Shown here: piece after piece, positions 1 through 8,670 of the stretch
How the letters are laid out: every line of letters begins with the position of its first letter
Position numbering within the stretch: position 1 is the stretch's first letter
Assembly (NCBI GenBank): GCA_946803715.1
Contig: CAMPET010000003.1
Location: forward strand, 252,673-265,172
Source: Beroe ovata
Taxonomy: Eukaryota > Ctenophora > Nuda > Beroida > Beroidae
DNA length: 12,500 nt
Direction of reading: 5' to 3'
Notes under the pieces: generated by a model
What the model was told of the DNA's origin: nothing
The model's input: the letters and a program-made list of their open reading frames with translations, nothing else
Databases searched by the model: none
Translations under genes and position numbers: made by a program

Positions 1-4
1 AAAA

Positions 5-7
<3 letters not shown>

Positions 8-42
<35 letters not shown>

Positions 43-46
43 ACAC
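8..46. repeat. (CA)n microsatellite
   Basis: An almost pure CA dinucleotide run, broken once by an AAA at about 35-37. It is a simple repeat at the window edge and may continue to the left. Confidence 0.95.
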
Positions 47-1023
47 TTTTCCACTCGCAAACCTAATGTAAAAATCTCATAGCAGAAGTCTCATTCAAGA
101 AGTACACAGAGTATGACACATTTACTCAGTGTAAACTTTGTATGTTTATGTTTGTGTATGTGTAGGTATATTGTGTATGCCGTGTATAACATCTATGTCG
201 GATATTAGAAGGATGTTTTTGCACGGCTCTAACGACTCTGATATGAGAACATGTTATGCTGATCTCTAAGCTGATTCAGACGATCACTTGGTTATGGTTA
301 TTAACGTAATCCCCTCAAACTACTACTTCTTAGTATTCACATATCTCATTCTGGTAAACTTTATTAGGTATATAACCTGTGCAGCATAATATATAACATA
401 ATTTTATATGACCGCCATTATGTTATGCATCTGTTATTTACCCTTACAATAATATTATTGTCCATATGCAGAGCAGGAACAACGGCTTTGCAAGGTTAAA
501 CATCAATTACAGGTCTATTATGTTTTGTGAAATGTTCAGTTTACACTGTTCTACAGGAGTGTAGCAGTAGCTGTGTTATCCACTCGTCAATACTACGTCA
601 GAACAGTCCTCTGTGACGATTGGGGTACTCATTCGTCACATTTTGCTGACACCTTTTGCTGACACCACTGCATAACTGTGACGTATGAATGCTTAGGNTA
701 GGGGGGCAGTAGGGGGTCATTGATATATTTTCATAACTCGGGAACAGTTGTGACGACACACACCTCGTGTTGAGGCTACTGCAAGCGAGATTTTGAACTT
801 CTCTGGACAGCGTAGGTACCGTTTGCTCATGGTGCAGATATCGGTAAATTGTAAATAGGAAAGTCCAAAAACACGGAGCATCGTGTATGTTTTTCTATGA
901 AACCTCTGTCTACATTATAATCTTGTTGGCTGACTCACGATACAAATCTCCTGTTCCTACAGATCTCCCCATTTCACTACATATTGGGCCACAAGTCACG
1001 ACAAGTCACGTGCTGGTACTCAC
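47..1023. other. No gene recognised; unassigned DNA
   Basis: I see no convincing coding exon on either strand. The stretch is AT-rich. It holds a 13-bp tandem duplication (641-666), an N at 698, a 10-bp tandem duplication ACAAGTCACG at 991-1010, and the start of the intron following the candidate minus-strand exon at 1024. Confidence 0.6.
641..666. repeat. 13-bp tandem duplication
   Basis: TTTTGCTGACACC occurs twice back to back (641-653 and 654-666) with no mismatch. This is a small local duplication with no evident function. Confidence 0.9.
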
Positions 1024-1178
1024 GGTGGCTGTTGCTGCTGTTGTTGCTGTTGCTGTTGGGGAGGGATACCAGGACCAGGTCCGTGGGGTGGTATGCCGGG
1101 CTGGTGCGACTTGGCTGCCGAGTCAGGCAGTCCATTGTTACTCCTTATCATGATCATCTTGTTGATTTCACTTGCCCA
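1024..1178 (-). CDS. Candidate internal exon, Pro-rich and poly-Gln, gene unknown
   Basis: On the minus strand an open stretch ends at a strong splice donor: coding CAG CCA CC followed by GTGAGT (rc of ACTCAC, 1018-1023). It reads about 52 residues, with a GIPPHGPGPGIPP segment and then ten glutamines coded by mixed CAA and CAG codons. Mixed codons argue for selection on protein rather than a bare CAG expansion. The upstream border is uncertain; I placed it at CACCAG (1179-1184), but the AG at about 1195 is also possible, and an ATG within (MIMIRSNN) could make it a first exon. The exon leaves two bases in phase. Low-complexity Pro/Gln segments are common in transcriptional regulators, but no family is recognisable, and no partner exon was found in the window. 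An N lies at 1189, just outside. Confidence 0.35.
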
Positions 1179-1528
1179 CTGGTGAATCNACATTCTTCCC
1201 ATCACCAGAAAACACAGCACCATCAATGCAGAGTCCATAGTTACACACACATTCAGTTAAAATCAGCACGTGCAATGCTGCAACATGCTTGGTTTTGTGA
1301 CATACATGCAGACAGACAAACCAACAGCCAAATTATAATATGGATCTAGAATATGATTTACCTATTGATCCCATTTCTATCCAGTAACAAAGTTGTCAAA
1401 TTGTATTAAGTACATACCTCATTGACTCAAAGGCTACACTTTACTTTGACTGAATTTTATTTAATGGATCAGGCAAGGGAAGGACAAGTGATCATTCAAT
1501 GCTAGGCCTGCTGAGGCGAGCCGCATAG

Positions 1529-1560
1529 CAAAGATCTAGCCAAAGATCTAGCCAAAGATC
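1529..1560. repeat. 12-bp tandem repeat, 2.7 copies
   Basis: CAAAGATCTAGC is present at 1529-1540 and 1541-1552, followed by a partial copy CAAAGATC at 1553-1560. The copies are identical over the shared bases. Confidence 0.9.
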
Positions 1561-1681
1561 AAGTTTTTAGTGTTCCTTTCTATCAATGTTAAACTCCATC
1601 CATTAACAATTAAAAAGATTTTATCAAAATTATGGAAAGAATTTCGCAAAACAGTGCTCGACTTCGTTGGAAGGAGCAATA

Positions 1682-1745
1682 TTATGGAAGCATGAAACCC
1701 GAGTACGAGTTGGAAAACTAGTTCTTGTCATTATTGCTTCCATAA
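1682..1745. repeat. 11-bp perfect inverted repeat
   Basis: TTATGGAAGCA (1682-1692) is the reverse complement of TGCTTCCATAA (1735-1745), with a 42-nt spacer. It lies about 40 bases before the LINE ORF1 frame opens, so it may belong to the 5' region of the element or mark its border. Confidence 0.6.
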
Positions 1746-1782
1746 AAAGATTTAAAAATCCTGCCTGATCTGATCAAGTTGA

Positions 1783-2613
1783 TAAATTTTTGGTTTCAAG
1801 AGAGGCCGCCAAGAAGACGCCACTACAGAAAATAAGAAGAATGCACGGGTTTGCAGACTTTATATCCAAAGAAAATGTCCGCACGGACTGACAGGAAAAC
1901 GACTTATTGGTGACCAGCCGTGCCCTAACACACACCCAAGACAGTGCCGCTTCTATGCAAAGTTTGGAAACGATAAGAGGAAAGGCTGCAAGAAAGGTAA
2001 AGAATGTAATTTCTTCCACCCAAAACTCTGTCCCGATTCCGTGACCACTCGTAGCTGCCTAAACAAAGACTGCACCCTCCATCACCTAAAAGGAACTGCA
2101 AGGAAAGTTACCATCCAAGAAGGAACACAGGATACTATCCAACAGGTGAGAGATCAACGCAACCCTCTCCTCGACAATAAAAACTGGCCCCATCTCAGGA
2201 AAGCTTCACTTGACCTTCAACAGATTGGCAGCCTCCAGTCACTATACACACCCTACCCCCCAACAGTTAACGTCAGTAAAGCTCCCCGTGCGAGGAAAGA
2301 GAGCTCATCCGAGAAAAACGCGGCTTTTTTAGAAAAGCTAATGGAGAGCCTCAAAGACGGACTAATATCTCAGATGGATGCCAAAATTTCAGAGCTTCAA
2401 AACCAGATACCATTGCTCATCCAAGAGGCCCAACAAAACAAACACCCCCAACGAACCCGACAAGACTCCTACCTGGCAGCTGCCTCACAACCAGTGGCCC
2501 CGCACTGTGCTCCCAGAATTCCTCATCTGATGCCACTGAATGCTGCGAACAACCCATTACAGATGCAAATGCCTCTAAACTACATGACCAGCTTTCAAGG
2601 ACCCTGCTACTAA
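1783..2613 (+). CDS. LINE ORF1 protein: three CCCH zinc fingers plus coiled coil (5' incomplete)
   Basis: The reading frame is open from 1783 to the TAA at 2611-2613. Three tandem Cys3His fingers are visible. Finger 1 is C1852-x7-C1876-x14-C1921-x3-H1933, including CPHGLTGK. Finger 2 is C1945-x13-C1987-x5-C2005-x3-H2017, with GCKKGKECNFFHP. Finger 3 is C2029-x8-C2056-x4-C2071-x3-H2083 (numbers are codon starts), followed by LKGTARK. Between about 2290 and 2440 a charged heptad-like region (KLMESLKDGLISQMDAKISE) should form a coiled coil, as expected for ORF1 proteins that oligomerise on the element RNA. In LINEs, ORF1 is an RNA-binding chaperone in the ribonucleoprotein; this role is inferred from family and domains. 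There is no in-frame ATG near the fingers; only GTG occurs (2041), inside finger 3, so that cannot be the true start. The ORF is probably truncated upstream. The C-terminal half overlaps ORF2's frame. Confidence 0.8.
2325..2331 (+). promoter_or_regulatory. Candidate -1 ribosomal frameshift site (T TTT TTA)
   Basis: In the ORF1 frame the codons are GCT TTT TTA, so the heptamer T TTT TTA sits in the X XXY YYZ phase required for -1 slippage. ORF2 is exactly in the -1 frame and is open from 2280, so slippage here would join the fingers to the endonuclease-RT in one polypeptide. I see no clear stem-loop just downstream. The site is real in sequence; its use is inferred. Confidence 0.4.
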
Positions 2614-5540
2614 ATGCTCGCTCCATCTCACCAGCAGCCACAAGCACAGTAAAATGGAAAATTCCGTTTATAGAGCAGCACATCATTAACGAAGAAAATG
2701 CACTACAAACCCCGTTCTTAGCCATTACTGAAAGCTGGTTAAAACCGTACATGAGTGACGCACAAATAGCCATCAAAGGGTATAACAGTGTCAGAGCAGA
2801 TCGCCCCGTCAGAAAAGGGGGAGGCTGCATACTTTACGTTGCAGAATCGCTACTGATATCCAACACCTTTACCCATAGTGATAAACACTGCAACATGTTG
2901 TACTGTTCAATTGATAACATGGATGCCTTTGTAGCGGTAGTTTACCGCCCCCCTGATGCCCCCATTGACTCCTTCAAAGAGATCATAAGTCTTTTGCAGT
3001 GCAGGTTAGACGAACTCAGCAAAGGTAAAAGCCCAGACATCTACCTCCTTGGAGATTTTAATCTCCCAGATATTGATTGGGATTTCCCAGGACAGTCACA
3101 ATGCCATTCACCTGCTGACCAGCAAGCTGCCTGTGAACTTGTAAGCTTTGCAGACAAAAACTTCTTGACACAAGTTGTTCGAAAGCCGACTAGAGGGGAG
3201 AACACTATCGACCTAGTGTTCACAAATAAAGACCAGGATATCATAGAAACAAACACAACGGACAACCAGATATCAGACCATAAGCTTGTTCAACTTACCA
3301 TGGGATTCAACCCACTGCAGGCTAGACGCTTCGCCTCAAAACCCATTGATGAGCACAGCTTCAGAGCCGTCGACTATCACAGAGCCGACTTTGAGAAAAT
3401 GAACAGCCAACTTACAGCCATTGATTGGCCAGCTCTAAAGCAGCTCTGTGCAGAAAGTGGAGGAAACTGCGACTTTATCGAACTCATTACACTCACTGTC
3501 CTTCAAGTCACGTTGATGAATTCGCCAAAGAAACCAACTGGTAGCAAGGAGGAAGAAAAGAGTAGGAAAAACCAACAGAGCCGGGACAGACACATCCTGA
3601 AGCGAAGAAGAAGAAAAATCAATGCTAGAATAAGTGCCCTCAAAGTAAGAAACCCAACCTCGAACAAGATCCCAGAGCTTACCAGGAATTTGAACCTTCT
3701 TACCTTTGAAATAAGTGAACTTATTGTTCAGCATCTCAACGAGCAAGAATTAAAAGCAATGGCCACAATCAAATCAAACCCCCGATATTTCTACAGTTTC
3801 GCGAAAAGACATGCTAAAACCAAGTCTTCAGTGGCTCCCATCAGAGATAGTAATGGTGTGCTCAAAACAGAACCTCACGAAAAGGCAGAGCTATTACAAG
3901 GACAGTACACACAGGTCTTTAGCAATCCGGAGGCAGCAAACATCGAGGACTGCCTTGCTGGACTAAAACCGTCCCCAACATTAGAGCTCGACCAAATATC
4001 ATTCTGCATAAGTGACATTGTGGATGCCATCAAGGAACTCGACCCTTACTCAACCACACCCGACGGTGATATACCGGCCAAAGTACTAGTGATGTGCAAA
4101 GAAACCCTTGCCCTCCCAATTTTCGATCTCTGGAAGGAATCCTTCGAAACGGGAGTTATCCCCCCTAATATGAAGACGCAATACATTACCCCTATATTCA
4201 AGAAAGGAGACCGAACAAAGGCAGCAAATTACCGCCCAGTATCCATAACCTCCCACCTCATCAAAATTTTTGAAAGAGTCCTAAGAAAGCACATTGTGGA
4301 GCACATGGAGAAAAACAGCTTCCTGTCCCCAAACCAGCATGGTTTCCGCAAGAAAAGAAGCTGCCTCACACAACTACTGGACCATGTGGATAATATCCTT
4401 AAGACGCTAAACAATGGAGAGGAGGTAGATGTCATCTACCTAGATTATGCAAAAGCCTTTGATAAGGTAGATCACAAAATTCTGCTAGCCAAAGCCAAAC
4501 GGTATGGTATAAACGGTAAAATGCTGCAATGGTTGACAGAGTTCCTCTCGCAAAGACTTCAGACAGTGGTGGTAGAAGGAGCCAAATCGTCGTTTAGCTT
4601 GGTCATAAGTGGAGTCCCACAAGGCACTGTCCTGGGCCCGATACTGTTCATTATATATATCGACGACCAGTTAGACATACTAGTGACTGCCCTTGGAAAA
4701 ATCTTTGCAGATGACACCAAGCTGATTGGCAGAATAATCGACCTAGCTGCCAAAAACATGCTACAAGAGGACCTTTTTAACGTCATCAAATGGGCTAGCA
4801 AGAACAACATGCAGCTGAACGAAAGCAAATTCGAGGTCCTCAACTACAAGCTCAATCAAAGCCTGTCACTACGTGAAATGCCATTCTCCTGCCAAAACTA
4901 CAACTACAAGATCACCAGTGGAGAAACAATAGAAGCAACCCACACTGTCAGGGACCTAGGAGTTCTGCTATCAAGCGATTGCTCCTGGACACCACATATC
5001 CAGAGGATGCTGGAAGAAACCAGAACGATGGCAGCATGGGTTTTAAGTGTATTCAGCAATAGGTCTTCACTACTTATGCTAACGCTCTTCAAGACCATGG
5101 TAAGAAGCAAACTCGAATACTGCTGTCCGGTATGGAACCCTCATAAGATAGGTGATATCAAAGCTATTGAGAGTATCCAACGGAACTTCACTCGCCGAAT
5201 CAACGGCTGCCAACATCTTGATTACTGGGAACGCCTAGGAAAGCTCAATCTGATGTCTCTTCAACGAAGACGGGAGCGATACATAATAATACATACATGG
5301 AAAATGGCAAATGGAGAGGCCCCCAATGATATCAATATGATGTTCAAAGAATCACCAAGACTGGGTAAACGAGCTATAGTTCCACCGATCAACAAAACCG
5401 CACAGCAGTCCGTTGCAACTCACTATGAACACTCTTTTGGGGTGTGTGCCGCCAAACTGTGGAACCTATTACCATCCAACGTGAACACCCAGCCAGCACT
5501 TGGACCCTTTAAAGTAGCACTCGGAGCCTTTTTGAAAAGN

Positions 5541-5572
<32 letters not shown>

Positions 5573-5600
5573 CAGTACAATGTCGATAATAGCACGCTAA
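2604..5600 (+). CDS. LINE ORF2: APE-type endonuclease and reverse transcriptase
   Basis: This polyprotein nicks target DNA and primes reverse transcription of the element RNA at the nick. The frame is open from 2280; conserved sequence starts at LLLNARS (2604), then TESWL with the catalytic Glu codon at 2730. The first in-frame ATG is at 2751, downstream of these residues, so it is unlikely to be the true start. Counting from that Met, endonuclease motifs include RKGGGCILYV, VYRPPD, GDFN (101-104) and SDH (175-177). The reverse transcriptase has the KGD and NYRPVS region, YLDYAKAFDKVDH (563-575, Asp565), SGVPQG (Gly621) and FADD (652-655, Asp654/655). The C-terminal FGVCAAKLWNLLP block is typical of CR1/L2-type ORF2. 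All catalytic residues checked are intact. Homology stops at FLK before the N at 5540; the frame then reads Val-Cys repeats from (GT)n to a TAA at 5598-5600, which is not native sequence. No RNase H domain is present. Confidence 0.9.
5541..5569. repeat. (GT)n microsatellite at the LINE 3' border
   Basis: About 14 GT units follow directly after the N at 5540 and the last LINE-like codons. It may have replaced the end of the element by slippage or recombination, or may be a simple-repeat tail. Confidence 0.95.
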
Positions 5601-6195
5601 GAACTTGTTCATGCCGACTGAAGCTATTCCTCATTATCACTAGCCAGATCCCTGTAAACGATGGTACAATGCCCCTAACTCCTGACATGTCTGCTTGTGA
5701 TAGGGACTCTCCCACTCCTTCATAAATCATACCAGATTAACCGCAGGTCTGTAACAGGACTTGACGCATGATAATCTAGGGTAATGTCTACTGCTAGGGA
5801 CAACTAGGGTGGTTGCTCTAACAAATGCCATTTTTTATCCCATTCTACCATGACACGTGACAGATACTATACACTTCTTACTCATGACACCTCAGCAAGG
5901 GACAATATTTCACCGAGTTTCCCAAATTTTAAACATCCTTGTACGCCATTTGGAGCCATTTACGCAACAACAGCGCACACACACATCATTACAACAAAGT
6001 TCATATACCTGTTGAAAGGTCTCCAAGGTCTCGTTGTAAAATAATCGCTAAATTTAAGAAAATATATTACATTTTGCCGATACCAATAAAACAGTTCTAT
6101 GTTCCTATGCGGCGACTAGCATAATGCAGTCGATATTACATGAGAATGTGTGTGGTATGTCATGAAAAGGTGATCCTCAAAAATATATAATGGGT
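5601..6195. other. Unassigned DNA 3' of the LINE
   Basis: No supported gene. Short ORFs here lack recognisable composition or homology. A plus-strand AATAAA occurs at about 6086 without other signs of a transcript end. Confidence 0.5.
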
Positions 6196-6267
6196 TGACG
6201 TCATCATTGAGATTTTGTGACATCACTGTAGCAACTTTGTGATGTCACATTGGAGAAGTGATGTCAC
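6196..6267. promoter_or_regulatory. Cluster of CRE-like TGACGTCA / GTGATGTCAC sites
   Basis: A perfect palindromic CRE core TGACGTCA lies at 6196-6203. TGTGACATCAC (6216-6226) and its exact reverse complement GTGATGTCACA (6239-6249) follow, then GTGATGTCAC again at 6258-6267. CREB/ATF-family bZIP proteins are known to bind TGACGTCA and tolerate TGACATCA-like variants. Binding here is only inferred. The 11-bp pair with its 12-nt spacer could equally be a hairpin or the remnant of a repeat. It lies just beyond the 3' end of the minus-strand gene. Confidence 0.35.
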
Positions 6268-6313
6268 TATGTAATTGGCAAACTACCAGTTACCTGCACT
6301 AGGGGGTGATAAT

Positions 6314-6353
6314 TTAGTCCGGTGTTGGAAACATATCGTCATCAACTTGTGTC
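6314..6353 (-). CDS. Candidate last exon of the small minus-strand gene
   Basis: On the minus strand a strong acceptor TTTTCTATTTCAG (AG at 6354-6355) precedes 40 nt with an open frame ending in DDDMFPTPD and TAA (6314-6316). The previous exon ends with one base in phase. Joining at TTTCAG would read a different frame (GHKLMTICFQ..., stop TAG at 6283-6285). The acidic frame is reached if the AG eight bases further on (CACAAG) is used, giving NMDL-VDDDMFPTPD, or if a small exon between 6360 and 7166 was missed. I prefer the acidic tail because its composition is more protein-like, but this is unsettled. Confidence 0.4.
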
Positions 6354-7166
6354 CTGAAATAGAAAATTCACAGTTAGGATACATCCATGCCGACTCATGA
6401 TACAGTGTATAGGTAGTACACACAGTATCAATTGTGTTTTGTGAGTAGTATATCAGCGCCATTGTATGTGGGGATGGCGGTGATCACATGATCAAGTGTA
6501 TTGGCACTACATGCCAAACAACAACCACATTTCATTACAAGGTAAAGTACAGCTAAAGCTGTCCTTAATTTGTAATTAGACCCAGAGGGCAATCAGCCAC
6601 ACGGCGGGGGAGGTGTTTCATTAGCTAGCGTGTGTCACGTGCCAATAACGGTGCTTCCTGATTGGTGTTAGCTCTTGCATGTGATAGCAGCTAATCACTC
6701 TTAATAAACAATTAGCTGGAGTATTATTTCGCTGAAATCCCCCTCTCTCTCTGTAGTGTGCAACACATGTGTGTATAACAAATGTGTATTGTATCGTGTA
6801 GCACACTGAGAAGTCAGGAAGAAGAAGGGAGAGCACTCATAAACCTATATTGTCCATATAGTGAATTATAACATAATGCACATCACATTAAATGTAATAA
6901 TATATCATTGTGTGAGTGAGTCTATGTGTATTGATTGAATACTGTTTATTACAATTTGCGATGATGAATTAAAGTCCATGTTTTACAGCTGGATGCGTTG
7001 AATACAGGATCCATTTAAAAGATTAATGAGCAACCCGAGTTATTACATAATACGCATGAGCTACACATATCTATAGATGAAATGAAATTCGACAGAGAAC
7101 AAATATATACACAGTTTTCATGTCTCTTAACTAAAAGAGTGATCTATACAGTAAGTAGTAACTCAC
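6354..7166 (-). other. Probable intron of the minus-strand gene
   Basis: This lies between the donor GTGAGT (rc of 7161-7166) and the acceptor TTTCAG (rc of 6354-6359). It is far longer than the neighbouring 141-nt intron. No further exon was identified with confidence; a missed small exon is possible. It contains no recognisable mobile element. Confidence 0.45.
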
Positions 7167-7548
7167 CGAGGTCCATATTGACAGATCCAGATCTAGTCAC
7201 CGAATTGACAACATGAAGACACTGCATGAGATTGTTCTCAAAATGGGTGGTATAAGCACGAGCATCACCACACCAGTCCAATAGCTCATTCATTGCAGTT
7301 TCAAATGTTGAAATACTGAAATGAATTAGATAAGTAAACTAGAAAAATGGCAATCCCTAAAATTCATTAAATAGATTTCAATGGATGTCTAATGTCTATC
7401 TAATTTTGGAATGAACATTGTTCATAGTTTGAAAAATCACGATTTTGAATACTTACTTGTTAAGTTGTTGTCTGATTTGAACCAAGCGCTCATTGGTTTG
7501 CTGGATGTGTCTGCTCATGGTTTCAAAATTTGCATTTACATGAGGCAT
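7167..7548 (-). CDS. Small unrecognised coiled-coil protein, first two coding exons
   Basis: Two minus-strand exons join in frame. Exon 1 runs from acceptor ATATTGCAG (rc of 7561-7569) through 7560-7457 to donor GTAAGT (7451-7456). Exon 2 runs 7315-7167, from acceptor CATTTCAG to donor GTGAGT (7161-7166). The intron is 141 nt (7316-7456) and splits an Asn codon. Other frames of exon 2 contain stops, so the frame is fixed. The first ATG is at 7548-7546, with an in-frame TAA upstream in the genome, giving MPHVNANFETMSRHIQQTN... Reading on, RLVQIRQQLNNISTFETAMN and a Leu/Trp-containing helix suggest a coiled coil, with no signal peptide or membrane segment. With the acidic last exon the protein would be under 100 residues. 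Small helical subunits of multi-protein complexes look like this, but I recognise no family. An upstream exon joining at 7560 is also possible. Confidence 0.6.
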
Positions 7549-7569
7549 GTTGCTATGTTGCTGCAATAT

Positions 7570-8280
7570 TACCCAAATTTATCATCCCATGACTAACTCC
7601 ATGAGAAGAAAGCTACATGCTGTATGCTCTCAAATGCAATATATAAAGTGAAATATGAATGGTTAACTATGGATTAAAATCACTAGATAGTTTTGAATTC
7701 AGCTGATTTGAATAATGAATATATAGAGTATGTATCACATTGGATAATAAAAATAACAATAAATAAGGGTCTGAACCAAGAAGATTATCTCATGGGATAC
7801 TGCATGACTATAGGGTGACAAAAAATGTCAGAGGGGAGCGGTAGGAGAAAAAAAGGAGAGAGGGATAAAATGTGTGAGAGGGATAGTAAGAAAAGTGAAA
7901 TACTCTTATCAGTGCTGCTAGCTGAGGCATGAGGGATCTCAATCATATATTAATTGTTCATACATATTCTCAATGTTACACTTCATAGATAAAGCTGAGA
8001 TTGATACCTAATTCATTTTTTGGAAAATCTGATATCTAATTGCTTCAGATTGTTGGACATTGTAGACAATGAAAAGGTTCATGCTGTTACATCTTTCCCA
8101 GAGAGAGACCTTTCCGAGGGGCTGAGACAAGTATTTAAGCAAATACAGGTGATAAACTTTTAACTGAAAATTGAAATAGAATCCTGAGATAGGGGAAAGG
8201 TGTATGACAATTGCATCAGTTGAGGCCAAAAGCAATAATCATGCAAAACTCTGGTTCTTATCACACAGGAATTTTTGGCT
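7570..8280. other. Unassigned DNA upstream of the minus-strand gene
   Basis: No supported exon. A purine-rich plus strand (GGAGAG, AGGGATA repeats) spans about 7830-7914 and would be a polypyrimidine tract on the minus strand. Any promoter of the minus-strand gene would fall here, but no core element can be pointed to. Confidence 0.45.
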
Positions 8281-8330
8281 GTCGATAATAGCCCATGTCG
8301 GAAATTTCATTTCGCGCGCGCCCCAAATGA

Positions 8331-8526
8331 TTCTCGCGGCTCGCGTATTCGCGTAAGCTAAGCTGGACTAAGTGCATCGCCAAGCATTAAGTAAACGGAT
8401 TGCAATGCAGACATTGCGTCATTGCACGCGTCCCTTATTTTTGTCCCCGCGCTGCTTGACCCAAATACTCCGCGCGCACTGCGCGTCTACGGACTCTTCA
8501 GTTTATTGAGTAGAACAGGGGGCGTG
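8331..8526 (+). repeat. CpG-rich direct repeat, copy A
   Basis: This begins TTCTCGCGGCTCGCGT and aligns over its length with 9331-9521. Shared blocks include AAACGGATTGC, ATGCAGACATTGC, GACCCAAATACTCCGCG, ACTCTTCAGTT and GTAGAACAGGGG, with small indels between. It is much richer in GC and CpG than its surroundings. Together with copy B it may define the ends of a non-autonomous mobile element; TG...CA LTR ends are not obvious. Confidence 0.8.
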
Positions 8527-8529
8527 TTC

Positions 8530-8570
8530 CCGCTGCGTGACCCAAATCAGCTCCGCGCGCGCTGCGCGTC
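8530..8570 (+). repeat. Partial third copy of the CpG-rich repeat core
   Basis: CGCTGCGTGACCCAAAT followed by CTCCGCGCGCGCTGCGCGT repeats the central block found at 8445-8486 in copy A and at 9426-9473 in copy B. It directly follows copy A, so it looks like an internal tandem duplication. Confidence 0.7.
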
Positions 8571-8670
8571 TCCCCTACGAAACCTGTGCACTCAGCTGTG
8601 CGAGCCACGTACACGGGGCTGGACATCGCGCCCTACGTACAAGTAATTATAATTGTCAGTTCAATTGAGA

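Larger units (their letters stand above)
1179..1782. other. Unassigned DNA 5' of the LINE
   Basis: No supported gene. It contains a 12-bp tandem repeat (1529-1560), an 11-bp inverted repeat (1682-1745) and a 29-codon ORF (1632-1721). The ORF reads MERISQNSARLRWKEQYYG at its start and might be a leftover of the LINE ORF1 N-terminus in another frame. Stops in the ORF1 frame at 1753, 1768, 1777 and 1780 separate it from the recognisable element. Confidence 0.5.
1783..5539 (+). mobile_element. CR1/L2-like non-LTR retrotransposon (LINE), 5' and 3' truncated
   Basis: Two coding frames in LINE order: an ORF1 with CCCH fingers and a coiled coil, then an ORF2 with an APE-type endonuclease and a reverse transcriptase. 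No RNase H and no LTRs are present, which fits the CR1/L2 group; I do not assign a narrower clade. The body is visibly richer in GC than its flanks. The left border is set where the ORF1 frame opens, after four clustered stops; no in-frame AUG is seen, so the 5' end is probably truncated, as is usual for LINEs. The right border is the N at 5540 followed by (GT)n; the last residues of ORF2, its natural stop and the 3' UTR with its terminal repeat are absent or unrecognisable. No target-site duplication is evident. The lack of stops across more than 3.2 kb of ORF2 suggests a fairly young copy. Confidence 0.9.

Noticed and set aside
887-1349. Two overlapping plus-strand ORFs opposite the poly-Gln stretch
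   Set aside because: They read Leu/Val/Ala runs that are shadows of the CAG-type repeat, lack splice or start context and have no recognisable composition.
2417-5110. Several minus-strand ORFs of 68-137 codons inside the LINE
   Set aside because: They are antisense shadows of the constrained ORF1 and ORF2 frames; no domain is recognisable.
5543-6124. Plus-strand ORFs after the GT tract
   Set aside because: One starts in the microsatellite itself; the others have random composition and no splice signals.
6621-6836. 71-codon minus-strand ORF in the probable intron
   Set aside because: Composition looks random, no matching splice borders, and it does not join the neighbouring exons in phase.
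8008-8235. 75-codon minus-strand ORF
   Set aside because: It lies in AT-rich DNA without clear acceptor or donor; no recognisable motif.
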